The notes under the pieces are model-generated. The model saw only the letters and a program-made list of their open reading frames with translations, was not told where the DNA came from and did no database searches. The position numbers were made by a program, and so were the translations under genes. A DNA stretch of 64,000 nt, taken from positions 3,906,001 to 3,970,000 of the forward strand of contig NC_044029.1 in assembly GCF_900496995.4 (NCBI RefSeq), in the 5' to 3' direction. This document shows, piece by piece, positions 12,072 to 25,300 of this stretch. The first letter of the stretch is position 1, and each line of letters starts with the position of its first letter. Origin of the DNA: Aquila chrysaetos chrysaetos. Its lineage: Eukaryota > Chordata > Aves > Accipitriformes > Accipitridae.

Positions 12072-15000
12072 GTAAGTCAGCCACCTTTTACCAGTAAAAT
12101 GCTTCTCAAGTGGGAGGGTGTCAAAGGAAAGGTGAGATCTTGCGGCCCCTCCTTGGTGCAATCTTCTTGCTTCAGCCAAGGACGGGGAGCTCTTTGAATT
12201 CCCTTTTTGATGCTGTTTGCAAAAAGCAATGGTGCGGTTTGAAGGGCGAAAGCCTGCAGATGCTGTTGACAAATCTGTCCCGAGGATCCCTGTAGCCTGG
12301 GGGCAGGGGAAGAGAGATGATTCATTGACTTCTCCTACTATTTTTGGAGAGTAAAAGCTGCATCGTGTCTGCCTGTTCTCCTTGTTTGGTGATTGCCGCA
12401 ACCTCAGAAGCAGGGTGCCCCAGCCAACTGCAGGGTGCAGCTGGTACATAGCATCGCCCACCGGCGCGTGTTCGCAGCAGCAGCAGGTGGGCATGGAGGG
12501 AGAGACGGGAACACGAGTTAAGCGATATTCCAGAAGGTGTGACACTAAGGAGGCCAGGCCAAAGGCAATGACTCGGCCACATGTGAAATTAAATATTTCC
12601 CAAGCAAAAGCAGCGATCCAAAAGCCACGCTCCCCAGGGACCACTGTGAGGATGGTGACTCACCGTGGGGGACTCCGGATCCCCAAACCACGCTGAGCAC
12701 TTTGCACTGGTCAGCTAAATATAGAGTGCGGGCATGCTTTCTGCTCTGAACCTACAGCCGCCCGCCGGCTTCACCAGATTTCTCCTCACTGACCCAAATC
12801 TGGAGGAGAACCTTCATGGGTGGAAGAAAAAAATCCAACAGACACCCTGCTTGTGTCATTTGAGGGGACACTGAGCACATCTCTCTCCTCCAAAGGAGAA
12901 GTATCTGCGTTTAAAGGAAGAGAAACTCTTCTGGGGTAGGGAGCTGCACCCGGGGCTGGGAGGGTGCGTGCGGTTTCACTTTTGTCTGCCGCTTTTGTCC
13001 CACTCCTTCGCTGCACATCAGCCTCGTGAGACTGCCGGCGTCCCTGCCACAGAAGTCCTCCTCCTCTCCACCTTTCACTCGTTGCAAGGAGGAGCAGCAA
13101 CAGCTGAACCGCCTGTTTTACAGCCCTAATTCTCTTTATGAAAATAGAATTGACCACAGTTCTCCATTACTTGTGTAAATAATTATTTCACTGCTGTAGT
13201 ATGTACACAAATTTGTGTTTTTTAAACAGTGAATTTAATGACTTTTTAAAGTTCCTTGAGCTACTTGTGTACATCAAAGTTCCAAGCCTCCTTCTCTGAA
13301 ACATCAGATACTTTCCCTCCATAATTATTGTCAGAACTTAGGCAATGAACTTTTGGTTTGGGGTCTCATTAGTAAAAAGCCAGGTTTAAATCCTGCGCTT
13401 AGACCCAAAGCAGGGGCTTGAGGGGTTTTTTCTAACTAACTCATGGATTCAGCCTTGCTGATTTAAAAAAAACAATTGGATTAATTGACTCCTGCTAAAT
13501 AACGCAGGATGAAGGACTAAAATAAATTCTGTACGGGACTCTCAAGCCCTGCAATGTGCTTTTACTGGGGTTGCGCTACCTTCACTAGGATTACAATTCC
13601 TGATGCTGTTTACGTGCCAGCTCCCGTCAGGGAAGAGCACGCATTTTTCCAAGGCCGTTGAAGCCAAGTCAAGCTTTGGCACTGATTTGAGTGCAGTCTT
13701 CTGGAAACCTAAAAATAACACCCTTCACCTTGGAAGTGGTAGGAGTGGCCGCCACCTCCTGTGACGTCTCATGCAGCCCATCGAGGAGATGGAGTTTCAC
13801 AAGGGACCCATCGTAGGATTCTCCTGATGCCAAAACGCCCGGTGCAAATCCTGTGGCCGTTTGGAGGGTCGGAGAGGAATTCAAATGGCACGTCCTGGGC
13901 TGGCCAGCACGGAACCTCCTTCCTTGCAAAACCAGATGGAAACAGAGGTCTCGGGACGTATTGCTGCAACACAGCCACGACTCGAAGGGAAGGCTGCCAG
14001 CAGCGTGCGTGTGCCTGTGTGCAAGTTAGACCGGCGCTAATGAAGTCAGGCGTTACACCACGTCATTAGCTATACGTTAGCCATATCCCAGGAGACTCCA
14101 CTAAACAGTTTCTCCCAGCCTTCCTGGGCAGGAGGAAGCTGTGGCGATGAGATGATTAATGGGTGTTTTTGTTGACGTATGCCGGTGCTCAGTCCTCTCG
14201 GCTTTCTGCATTCATCTCTAAATCACTGGCCTGTGGCATTCCACTTTCCACATTTTTCCCCCCCAAAAAGTGTGCCGGACATAAAGACTATAAATTTGTT
14301 TCCGTTACTCTTTAATGCAACAGTCCAGCCTCTTTATGGACCGCTCTGTACTCATGAACTCTGGTATTTAAAGGCCAAAGGTAACATATATTTGAGAAGA
14401 ACTGTAAGATAGCCTTGAGTACAGTGAGGAATGTCTACATTTATTTACCTTCTGCATTAAGTACATCTAGTTCGTTGCTCTTTTTTTTGGTATTTATGAT
14501 TTACAGAGCATGAAGTACTCAAGTATCTCAGGGAGACAACTTTCCCCAGCATAAACTGGGTTCCGTAAAAATATCAGGGTTATCTGAGTGCTTTCCTTTC
14601 AGAGACCCTATTGCCACAAACACGGATCATTTCTTTCTGGGCTTTGCAAACCCTCACAAATGCTCACCTCCCTAAGATCCCTTCACCATTTTCCTTCTGG
14701 TCTCCTGCTGCCGGGGCTGCTCCCCGCACCCAGGGACCCGGCATCTCACGGCAGCTTACAGGGCCGTAGCAAATGACTAATGGCTGTTAAATTAAATTAT
14801 ATAAGACCGATTACAGCCTATGCCTGGCACATTTCCAAGGACCGTGCCACGGTCTGCAATAACAAGGAACGTGCGTGGTGCCCTGTTATTCTTTCCAGGA
14901 AAGCCATAGCGTTGCCTGCTTGCTTCTGGCTCAAGGCACGGTTATTGCTCAACCGCAGGGTAGCATTGAAAATTTAAAAATACCAAGGTCAAAGTAAATA

Positions 15001-18000
15001 AAGGAGTTGTTAAGCCATAATCTTTAAGGATACTTTAAAGGTTCTTGTAGGCAAAGAGTGTATATAATATTTGCTCAGGAGTAGGTGTGTACCCGATAAA
15101 TGAGACGTTCTGCCGTTTAAAACAGCAATCTGATGACTCTTTCCCCCCCCACCCTACCTATAGGTCCTTTTCTTTACATCCCTCATGAATTTTTAAGCCT
15201 CAGCTACAGTATAATTGCAGACAATAAATCGGGTTTTATAATTGCCAAGTTTATTTTTGCTTTTCAACTGTAGGTTTTTGAGGGTAAATATTTGTCATTT
15301 CCAAAGGTTAGCTGGCAGCTGAAGAAACCACAACAGTATCACCAGTCCAGGGCAGGGAAATCCAGCTCCGCTGGAGTCCCGCTCACTGGGTTTCGATCCC
15401 AATCAGCACATGGGACACCGGGACAGGCGGCTGTTAATTCATATGTGCGTGGAAGTCACGTGCAAAAATATTGCTGTGTAGCGCAGGGTGGTAAATCGGC
15501 GTTTTAAGGATGCTGCTTACAAATCGAAAAGAAAGCAAAAAGATCAAGCTTGTGGAAGGTCTCTCTTGGTCCCGGGCTAGCGGTGCCCAGGCAGCCCTTC
15601 TCCCACCGGGGCTCCCTTGGCTGTGGAAACCCCAGGTGGGGTGGCCGCGGCACGAGACGGGCACTGTCCCCAAACCTCGCACTGAGGGTCTCGCCCGTGT
15701 ATCCACCGCGAAGGGCCATCCAACGGTGCCTGTAGCTGCTTTATCTGCTGCTTGGCTGCTCCTCTCACCTTCCTGGAGGTGGATCTCCTACTGCCTGTGC
15801 TACAGCCAGGTGCAGATTGGGTGGAAGGAGGAAAATGGGGATTAAAACCAACGCTCAGCGCAGCAGCCCAGGAGAGAGCAGTAGCTGCAGCTGCCCCATG
15901 TTGTATAATTAGTCCTGCAGCCCTTTTCTTCCAGCCATTGCCATAGTATGGAAGCACTTGGTCCTGTTTTCATGCATTTCTTCCAAAATTGGTCCAACGC
16001 GCTCACATCCGAGCTCTGGAGTCTCATTTCTGCGCTCGGTGCGTAGTGATGTGGCTGCACTTTATGGCTCAGCACATTCCTGCTGCGGCACGTCACAAAT
16101 GTTTACCCTGTTGTAAATTTGCCACAAAAATCATCCAGATTAACGCCACTTAGTGTCACCTTGGGCCTGCACCCGAGACGCAAGACCAAAAACCTTCAAA
16201 TCGCCGGCCGCCGATGCAAGGCGGGTCGGCACCTTGGTAGCTCATATGGGAGCAGCCAGGAGGGACGGGGTTCGTGGAGATGGGTGCGCAGCCCTTGTAA
16301 AAACGACCAACCTTTACAAGACATCTCTTTGCTGCTTTTATTAAAAAGTATAGCCAGCTACGTTCTCATTTTTAGTTGCCTATGAGCTTGCTGCTGTATT
16401 TTTTCATAACAGCCTTTGTAAATTTAATATGCTTGTCTCACCACGGTGTTGCCGCTGCTGTTAAATTTTCCATTAGGAAAAAAATTGTGCGAAAGCATTA
16501 TCTAAAACATAAAAAGCTCCAGCCCCAATAGGGTTGGGTGTAAAACTCAGCTGAAACGTGACCGAAACAGGACCAAATCTCTCTCTGAGCAGTGGGTTTA
16601 ACTCACTGACTGCAGGAGAATAGAAGAGCTTTAAGTGCTTAATATTTCCCCTGAAGGGGCTGAGGAATGCCAGAAATACCCACCACATCTAGTAGGAAAA
16701 GAGAGCATTTGGCTACATGTGTCAGGTGTAAAACACTTCACAGACTTCAGGAGAAAGGTATGCGAGTCTCAGTGAGCGCTGTTGAAAACTATGCTATTAA
16801 AGGTACCAGAGTTCACTGCCTGCAGCTAGTTATGCAGTTTGTGGAGAGGCTTTCTAATCTTTTAATTTTATGTAATTATATTTATTTGGGAATGGAAGGG
16901 GTGGGGAAAATTTGGGGATTACTTTGGCAAAGATTTTGGAATCGTAGTCGCCTCTAAGTTAACTGCCAATATTAATCTATCCTTTAATATTTTGAAACAA
17001 CACTCCTGGTATGTCAAATCCCTGAAACCACAAAAATGTTGTCAGAGCAAAATTAAATATATGTGCACAGCAATAAGTATTTTAAGAGAAAGAAAGGCTG
17101 TGTTGCCTGCAGTGGCTTTTCTGCTTTATTGCCTTCACAGTTGGAAAATAAAAATACTCGTATTAGAATTTGGTGAAAATTTTCCTTCCAAATGAAATTT
17201 TCTCGGGAATTCTGATTTTTAGATAAATGGCGTTTTAGACAAAAGTCTTTCAGCAGGGAATTTTTTACCATAATGCACAAGGCTGACTATAACATGTCCT
17301 GGTCAGAGAACCAAATCCTGAGGGAAGGAGAGCACGAGTCACCCAGCTACTGGTCCTGCAGGGCACCACGTTGCCTGCTGGCCAGGCCAAATGGTCAGAG
17401 ACTTTTGATAACTGTATTTCTGATCTTTGAAAAAATTAAAGCCTTTGGGGGAAAAAAGATTGTAGTCTTGCAATAGACACAAATTACATTTATGCAAAAG
17501 AAAAATCCTAAGAAGTAGGCAAGGAAAACTTCATACCACCTATTTTAGGGCACCCTTTCTGATTTGTGAGAATGACTATTTCTCCCAGTGTGTCCCAGTA
17601 CGCTTCCAGTCCATCATTCTGCTGCAAGGGACTGTGTGGGTGGAAAAAATTGCAGCCAGTGTTTTTGACACACACTCCGCAAACCTGTGTCCCAGAGTAT
17701 ATGCAAAAACGTATCTCTGAGCCATCGCTGTCCTCATTCTTTTTTTTTAATGTTTTGAAATGATAGCTTTAAAAACAATCAGACAGAGACAGAGGGCTAC
17801 TTTTTGCTCAGCCTCCACTTTAATTATAATGACTGTTCTGAGGGGTTTTTTTAACCTCCTGGATGCAAGACAGTTGTTATTACTTTAGAAAGCAATTACG
17901 CTGTGATTCATTTTTGCAATGAAGCACCCACAGCTGCTTAAACATCATTGTAAGCCGTGCACATCCCCGGGTACTTGGCTGGACTGGAGTCCAGATGCTA

Positions 18001-18278
18001 TAAGGAAAGTAATAAAGGCCTGTTTGGCAAAACATAACACGAAACCAGGCTAGGTTGACTAATTAAGAAACCTCATAGAAGTTAAAGCCATACTTACCTC
18101 TAAAGGGTGATTCTGGTCAGATTTATATGGGCGAGAGGAAAAAAAAAAAAAAACCCCCGAAACATCACTGTCCCGAGGCAGAGCGGCCGTTTCACAGGCA
18201 CCTCCCGCGCCTTCGTCCCGCGGAGTTTTTGCGCTCACAGATGCTCTCCCCCCCCCCGTCCCGCGGTGTCCCCCGCAG
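12072..18278 (+). other. NTN4: NTN4 intron 5 (6,207 bp)
   Basis: Donor gtaagt, acceptor gtgtcccccgcag after a run of C (18248-18257). This is mostly unique AT-rich sequence with a GC-richer part at 15540-15800. Low-complexity runs include an A15 tract at 18139-18153 followed by C5. I see no exon-like conserved protein segment, no CR1 tail and no LTR. The longest open frame on the opposite strand is a 202-codon frame at 12036-12644. It overlaps the end of exon 5 in antisense, has no recognisable domain and is taken as chance. Confidence 0.8.
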
Positions 18279-18495
18279 CTTGCTCCTGCCACCCCCTGGG
18301 ATCGGCCGCGCTCCCCTTGGGTCCCCGCACCTTCTGCGACCCCAGCACCGGCGACTGTCCCTGCAAGCCCGGCGTGGCGGGACCCCGCTGCGACCGCTGC
18401 CTCCCCGGCTACTGGGGCTTCGGTACCTACGGCTGCCGACCCTGCGACTGCGCCCGTACCTGCGACCCCCGCACCGGCGACTGCCGCAGCACTGG
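18279..18495 (+). CDS. NTN4: NTN4 exon 6: laminin EGF repeat 3 plus partial repeat
   Basis: The 217-nt exon enters in phase 1 and leaves in phase 2 (act gg|gtgagt). It starts with the Pro completed from exon 5, then CSCHPLGSAALP, and contains twelve cysteines. The first eight make EGF repeat 3 (through GYWGFGTYGC). The last four, RPCDCARTCDPRTGDC, form a half repeat that leads to the linker, as in other netrin-4 proteins. The exon and its surroundings are much richer in G+C and CpG than the other exons; third positions are almost all G or C. The donor was placed one base inside the GGGTGAG run because only this position gives GT and keeps the frame to exon 7. Confidence 0.95.
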
Positions 18496-19191
18496 GTGAG
18501 TTGGGGGGTCCCGGCCACCCCCTCCCAGCCTCACCGTACCCCGGGACCGCAGGGAAGGCGCTGCGCTGACCCTATATATGGGGGTCTAAAATAGCCGTTG
18601 TATAAAATATTGGGGGTTTGGTATGGTCAGGAGCTGGGGATAGAGCAGCGGGTGAGGACGCGGTTCACCTGGGTGCCCGGCACACCGCGGCAGGGCATCG
18701 GCGATGTCGGATTATTGGCTCTGGGTGCCGGTGTTAATGTATCGGCTCTTCGCCATAACCTTCACAGTTGCTTCCTCTCCTCGAGCAAAATATGGGCCTC
18801 AGGGACATCTGAGCGAGAGGAGACCAAAGGCTTCATATTGTTGCTGTTGCAACTCAGCTTGCAATGCCTGTGTTGGACTTTGAGGCAAGCTCTGACTTCT
18901 AGAAGACAGCACACTTTAATAATACCCCACTGTCCTGATCTTATATGTTGCTTTTTTTTACCGCGCTGGGGACATTTAGAGCATGTATATCCCTATAATG
19001 TATTTTAAACCCCAAATGGATTCATGACCCATTCTGACAACCCTCAACCTGTTCACTTTCCAAAACCGCCCCTTGTGTTCGACGTCACTAAGACGCGCAG
19101 CCACGTCGTGCCCCGAGGACGGGTTGATATTGGCCCCGCTTTCCGCCGGCTCCGGGAGGAATGCTGACCGTCTCCCTTTCCCCCCTGACAG
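18496..19191 (+). other. NTN4: NTN4 intron 6 (696 bp)
   Basis: This is the shortest visible intron. Donor gtgagt, acceptor tttcccccctgacag. GC-rich near the donor, otherwise unremarkable; no repeat recognised. Confidence 0.88.
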
Positions 19192-19304
19192 CTCGGACGT
19201 GACCTGGCACAACGAAGCACCTCCTTTCCAGGCGATGCTCAATGAAAGCGAGCCCGCCTGGGGCTGGGAGGACGAGCAGGGCTTCTCGGCGCTCCGGCAC
19301 TCCG
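19192..19304 (+). CDS. NTN4: NTN4 exon 7: linker between EGF 3 and NTR module
   Basis: The 113-nt exon enters in phase 2 (GG|C Gly) and leaves in phase 1 (tcc g|gtagga). It encodes SDVTWHNEAPPFQAMLNESE followed by PAWGWEDEQGFSALRHS. It has no cysteine. The first half is the least conserved part of netrin-4, while EPAW-WED-QGFSAL-HSG is strongly conserved. NES is an N-glycosylation sequon. The donor GTAGGA is weaker than the others in this gene. The gene assignment is firm because the reading frame continues on both sides. Confidence 0.93.
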
Positions 19305-20484
19305 GTAGGACGGCGGTTTCACCCGTGTTTCCCTGCCCCGTCCCTCCCGCCAGCAGATACCGTCTTCTGCACTGGCTTGTAATTAGTGCCCTGGCAATTG
19401 CAGGAGGGGGTGGATATTCCCCCAGTAACGTCCTGTGTGACCACCTCCTTCTCCTCCACGAGCCGGAGGAGCCTTACGGCTTGTCCCATCAACGCGAGGA
19501 CACGCAAACCCTTTAGGCAGATGCTCCGTACTGAAAGCCTGCACCCGGTGTTCAGCCGTCAGTAAGGCAGGAGTTGCCTGCCTGAATTTGCAGTCCCAGC
19601 TGTGTATTTCAAGGCTGAATACTCTCATGTTTTACTTGGCCATCATGTTTTAAACACGTCTTTGTATTCACTAGAACTACTACATGGTGGACAAACCAGC
19701 AACGTTATTTAGAGGGTGGGGAGTGCCACTTCACTGGCAGGTATTTTGGAAATATAGAATTTATTTCCCTGATACCCACAACAATGTTGGCATCAATCGC
19801 AGCTCACGATGCAATCTGAGATGGCCTAGCATTTCAGCTACGGCTTCAGCTGGGGAAATTATTTCCCTCCAGTCCCCCCAGTCTGGAGGAGGCGGGTGCT
19901 GCGTGAGGGTGCTGCGAGACAGGTCGGCCCCACGGCGCAGTCTCGAGCAATAAGGCAATAATAATTGCCTTGCAATCCCTGCATGCAAGCAGGCAAGCGT
20001 CATTTCCTCCATTTTCAGAAAGCAGCATGATAAAATCTCGAAGATACAATAATTGAGTTAATTGAGGGGAAAGCTCCATCATTTGTCCGGGCAACTTCAT
20101 TTTAAACGTAAATAAGTATATCGTGTTATTCTTTGTTCTAAGATCATGGAAGTCATTAATCTGCCTTAACCTCTGCAACATTTCCTTTTAAAATTTTGTC
20201 TGGTACATTACGGTGTGGAAAATACCACGGGGAACGACATCAGTGTTATTTGCATCCCAAGGCAAAATAATACGGCCTTTGTTTCCCTTCTCTTCAAATT
20301 GTAAACAAGGAATAATTGCCCTTGGACTAAGATTATATATTCAGCCTGGATCTGAAAATAGGGCTTTTTTTGCACAGGGCTTGGTGACCATGTGAAAACC
20401 TCTGGCAGGTCTCGGGCTCTGCCCGCGAATGCTCCTGTCTTTTAAGTACAATCCACAGCCATTTGCATCCTTCTCTTTCCCCAG
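19305..20484 (+). other. NTN4: NTN4 intron 7 (1,180 bp)
   Basis: Donor gtagga, acceptor ttctctttccccag. Mixed composition. No repeat or further exon seen. Confidence 0.88.
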
Positions 20485-20553
20485 GTAAATGCGAATGTAA
20501 AGAGCAAGTTTTAGGAAATCGCAAGGTCTTCTGCGGGATGAAGTACACCTACG
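20485..20553 (+). CDS. NTN4: NTN4 exon 8: start of the netrin (NTR) module
   Basis: The 69-nt exon is symmetrical (phase 1-1). With the split Gly it encodes GKCECKEQVLGNRKVFCGMK followed by YTY. It contributes the first three NTR cysteines (C-E-C and FCG). It matches the mammalian netrin-4 sequence closely. It lies between the acceptor ttccccag and the donor gtgagt. It is too short to be found as an open frame alone and was recognised from its protein match and phase. Confidence 0.95.
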
Positions 20554-22226
20554 GTGAGTTGCGGGTGAGGTGTCAGGGGTGTAAAAGGAGGTGCTGCGAG
20601 ACCGTGCAAGCGTGTAACCATGGGCTACGTAGTCTAAGGGCAGATCTTTGACCTTTCCAAAATGTATAGATATCATGGTGCCAAGTCAAGGTGGGTGAAG
20701 CCTCTTGCTCTGTTACCCGCCTCTCTTGCTACCAAAATACCCTTGTGCCAAAATCATGGGAGGACAAGAGCTGGAAGTGTCCCTGAGAGGTTATCTAGGT
20801 CCAAGACAGACTGTAAAGCACTGTTACCAAACATGGGTCACTGAAACTCTGTCTGTAGACCAGGTGCCCCAAGCATAGTCTAGAAATCACGAAACCTGAA
20901 TTACACTGAATTCCGCTGGGAACTTCCCCCTGTCAACAAAGTTCGGCTGTTGCAATGGGGTGATGTGTGTTGTCTATGTGTCTACTGGATTTAAATGAAC
21001 GAGAGGAGGCACTTTGTTTCCCAAGACCTCTCTGGTGTGTGCCAGTGAACCTCCTCCTTCATACCGCAGCAGAGCAAGGAAAGCTCTGCGTAGCACTCCC
21101 TTCCTTCACGGTCTTCCAGGGGTCTCTTGCACCTGTGTCATCTCACACTGAAGTTGAAAATGCACAGGGAGATAACCCATACCTCTGCAGGCTGCGGAGC
21201 AACCCACAAAGGGAAGTTCAAGTGGCCGCCAGCTGTTGAAGTACAGCCCTGGCTTAGCGATATTAGGAAAAAATCTGATTCTGCTTTGCTTTGCTCCCCG
21301 GCCGCAATAGTGACTGTGTTTAATGTTGCAAAAGATAAGAAATAAATTTTTAAAAAAGTCACAAAAAACCCCGAGTTCATAAATCGTATCTAAAGTGCAC
21401 TCGGGCTTCCCACCATTTCATCACTCAACATGCAAAGGTGCCAGCGAAGCTGGAGAGAGAGATGAGTTATGGGGCTCATCATGAGCTTCAGGAGGCCGTG
21501 CTGTAGGAGGAGAGGTTTCCCTGAGCTTCCTGGTGTGCAGTGCTGAATAAAGCACCGCGATACGGGATACCTACCAGCGTAGGCATCGGCACGGTGGTGG
21601 GGAGGCTCACGCGTGGGACCTGAGCCCTGAGCCTCCACCATCCATGGGCTCGCCAGGTGGGATACCAGGCAGCGGCAGCGTGCCCGCGGGTATCTGTGAG
21701 CTCAAAATTCTCCTCGTTTTGCCTCAGTCCCCACCAACGCCTCGGTCTCCACCGCTGCGTTTGGATTTGGCAGTTCTGCAAAGCGGGAATGCTCACCAGG
21801 GCGGGATGAGGGCAGCTCCTCACGCCCCCGCCTGCTCCCTGCCCTGCCTGGGCTGAGGCCAGCAAAGCCTCCAGGTCCGTCCCTAAATCCAAGGATTCCC
21901 ATGTGATTTCCAAAAGGGCTAAGGAAGCTTTGCTGAGCTCCGGGGGGAAATGGGGCCCTCACAAGTTTTGAAAATCAGGTCATTGGACCTCTCCCACTCC
22001 CCGCATGGCAGGTCCAGGGCCCGTGGCCAAACCACCCGGCAGCATTCCCACCCACGGGTATGGGGACACGTGTGCTCACCCCGGGCTCCCCGGCGAGGAG
22101 CATCGGGCTAACTCCACTGTAACGAAGTAATTGCCCTCACTGCTTCACCCAGACGCCTGCACTAGACAAAAAAAGAGCGCTGTAAATAGTTTATATATTC
22201 CTGGTTTTGAATTCGTGTCTTCCCAG
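20554..22226 (+). other. NTN4: NTN4 intron 8 (1,673 bp)
   Basis: Donor gtgagt, acceptor gtgtcttcccag. Antisense frames at 21390-21962 have no domain and are taken as chance. No repeat recognised. Confidence 0.87.
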
Positions 22227-22397
22227 TGATCAAGACGAAGATCTTGTCAGCTCATGACAAAGGCTCCCACGCAGAAGTCAATGTGAAGATCAAGAAAGTC
22301 TTGAAATCTACAAAGCTGAAGATCCTCCGGGGCAAGAGGACCCTCTACCCTGAATCCTGGACTAACAGAGGCTGCACTTGTCCCATCCTCAATCCCG
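22227..22397 (+). CDS. NTN4: NTN4 exon 9: core of the NTR module
   Basis: The 171-nt exon is symmetrical (phase 1-1). It encodes the beta-barrel core: IKTKILSAHDKGSHAEVNVK, then IKKVLKSTKLKILRGKRTLY and PESWTNRGCTCPILNP. GCTC gives the fourth and fifth NTR cysteines. The lysine- and arginine-rich stretch is typical of netrin C-terminal modules, which bind heparan sulfate and other matrix partners (family knowledge). The match to mammalian netrin-4 is near complete. The next exon completes the Gly codon (G|GC). Confidence 0.97.
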
Positions 22398-25300
22398 GTA
22401 GGTTTGACTCCCTGAGCAGTACATCCCCACCACGTGTACACAGGTTTCATTCCCACCCCTCTGTCCCCTCATGCCAAGGAGCTGAGATTGCAGCCCGGTG
22501 TTGATTAAAAATTACCGGCTGTTACATCATTTGGATTCCAACAGCAATCTCCATCAAATTTGAGTTTTGTAGAGAAAAACTTGGTTCATTCTACAGACTT
22601 CAAACATCTGATTCTCTTTATGAAGCATAATAACATTCTTACAGCTTTACCAGTCTCAGTGTGTTCACAGAGGGAGGGAGGTGCACATCACGCCACGACT
22701 ACATGACATATCTTTTCAAAAGTAATGCTAATTTGAATCCATAAAAGCACATTTAAGTCTAATTTGAGTCATGATATTGTACTGAAGTTCTAATCTAAAC
22801 TCAAGGGAAGATGTCCCTTTGAAAGTAACACTAATTTGCATCTACAAGATTTGGAAGAGTTTCTCTTATGCAGTGAGAGGAGAGCTTTGGCTTCACAGTT
22901 TTTTCTCATCTTCTTTTACTGAAATGGAGTATAACCAGTGGTGGCTAAACAGTGCATTCAGTCTCCAGTACGGTCGAGGACATGCAGACACAAGGTTTTC
23001 TTCAACAGAGCAAAACTAAGCTCCAGCTGACACACCTTTCTTTACAACTCCGAGATAAACCAACAGTTACCAACGAATTCAGATAAAGGTTTTTTTTTTC
23101 CGTAAGGCGCACACATCACCTGGAAATCACCGATGGAAACATCAACTTCAGTGCTGAGATGTCCCTTACATGTGCGAACTTCCTTTGGGGGAAAGGGCTG
23201 TCTGCGAGGCTGGATCACACAGAAAGGTTATTCATTGATGAGGCGTTTGCAGTCTTCTTTCACCTCCACCGGAGCGACTGTCTTTGGCTTTGAAGGCAAG
23301 CTGCCGTAATTGCACGGCTGTAGTCAGGAAGACTTGTCAGGTGCAAGGGTCGGATGAATCAGCAGCGTTAGGCAGGACTTTACTGTTTAAGTGCAGTAAG
23401 ACTTTGCGTGTTGGTAAAACACCATAAATCTGTAATTAAACAGATACAGCTGTTTTCTTTTTCTGTGGAAAAGCAAAGCAAACTCAAGCAAGAAAACCCA
23501 GATGCCGATGCCTTAATATGAACCTGGAGGAATGCTGTGGAAGCTGTCAGAGACCGAGCGTGCAGGGCAGCCCCGCACTTGACACCCAGTTTTGCGACCC
23601 CACTAACTTCAGAGGAGCTTCACTGCTTTTTCCCAGCGGAGGAAAAGACAGCCGTAATCACCGAATCAATGAAGATGGCTCGAACACCAGCGGAAGGGTG
23701 GAGGTGCGATTGTCTTTAGGGACAATCCAGGCGTCTGACACATCAGGTGTTTCTCCCTTGCCGGCTCTCATGATTTACACTGCAAAGCTTGGTATTGTCT
23801 TGAAATGCAGGTGCTAGAGTCCAAGGCGTATAAATTAATCTCAGCCTTCATGTTGGAAAGAAGTTGTGAAGTTTGGTCCTAATGGGGAACTTGAAAACAT
23901 CGAGTGCATCTTTAAGATCTAATCATTTCACAGGGGAAAAAAAAGGATCCCAGGTATTTTTTGAAATCTCATTATTTTCTTCAGCTACGACATTCATTTC
24001 TGAATGGTTGGAAATACTATATCAGCAGATTTAACCCTCTCTCAGAGTAAGAGCTTCTGACCTCCAGATGAATAAACTGACAACAGCCAGATAAAAAGCC
24101 AAGCTGACATAAAACAATTTCCTGATATATAGCTATAATAGAAATCACATCTCCCAAAAACATAGAGGAGATCAAAGATAAAAATAAAAGAAAAAAAGAC
24201 ATGTTTTTATTCTGTTTCACAGTGCTAAAGGGTTAGCAAAAGGAGGGTAGGCTTTTAAAGGCTCTGGCAAGAAATAAAAACTCCAAGCATTTATCAAATC
24301 TCTACGGGCTGTTTTCGGCTGATAAATGTGCTTAAGTTCCTGTGAGGGGATATTCGCTACCCTTGCACACCTTCCCCTCCACGCACACCCACAGGGGCAG
24401 GTTGGGCTTCTGGGGGGACACTGAGCTGAAAGATTTAAAAGTTTCGGTCATCTGCAAGGGAGCAGGAGCCCCGTCCCCTCCTCGGCTCTGCCCAGCCCAG
24501 ACACAAATAAGCAGAGAGCTGCCTGCCAGCAACACAGGGCAAAACGCACAGCCTGGAGTCCTGGCTTGTGTCATCTCAATCGTTTGAGTTATTTTAATTT
24601 TACAGTTCTTTAACATCAGGTTGAAAATCTAGAATATCTAGAAAGCCCTACCGAATCAGCAACCGCAGCAATATTTGCTTGCTCTCTGAGGGTGCATGCC
24701 ACATTTCTCTCTCAAGGGAGATAGATTTAGGAGCCCTCGAAAAGTCGTGTTTGTAGCAGCAGGATTGACGTGGCCAAAATGAACATCTTGCAAAGGGCGA
24801 TGCTGCCGCACACATATCCTGTGTTTACTCGGCAGAAGAGAGGATGCGTGTGCCCAAAAACTCAGATGAAGTAGATAACAAATTGTATTGAATTAAAGAA
24901 AAACATGCTTGACCTTTAGCTAGGGGACACTCTCCCTTTATTCTGAACTACAAAATGAAACCCCAAGAAAACGCGAGCAGACTCCCCGCTGCAGCCAGGA
25001 TGGAGTGGGACGACCGAGAGCGCTGGAGAAGACCCATCTCCCCCAGGCTAGTTCGTACCACCACGTGGTGCTCCCCAGACCCCTGCAAGGAGGAGGGGGC
25101 ACAGGGGGGGGTCTCGTGCTTGCTGCATCCCAAGCATGCTCCAGCGGGATGCTGGCCCTGGCAGGGAGCTCCTCCTGCCATGGGAGGGCTTATCCTCCTT
25201 GTTATCCCCATTTCTGTCACGTTCGTGGCCCATTTAGGCTGTTGGGACCTGTGGCAGTGTTTCTTTAGCTAATTCAAGCCAAAGGCTTCGCTCCGTCCCC

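Noticed and set aside
12036..12644. 202-codon minus-strand open frame overlapping the end of NTN4 exon 5
   Set aside because: It is antisense to a proven exon, with no domain or splice support.
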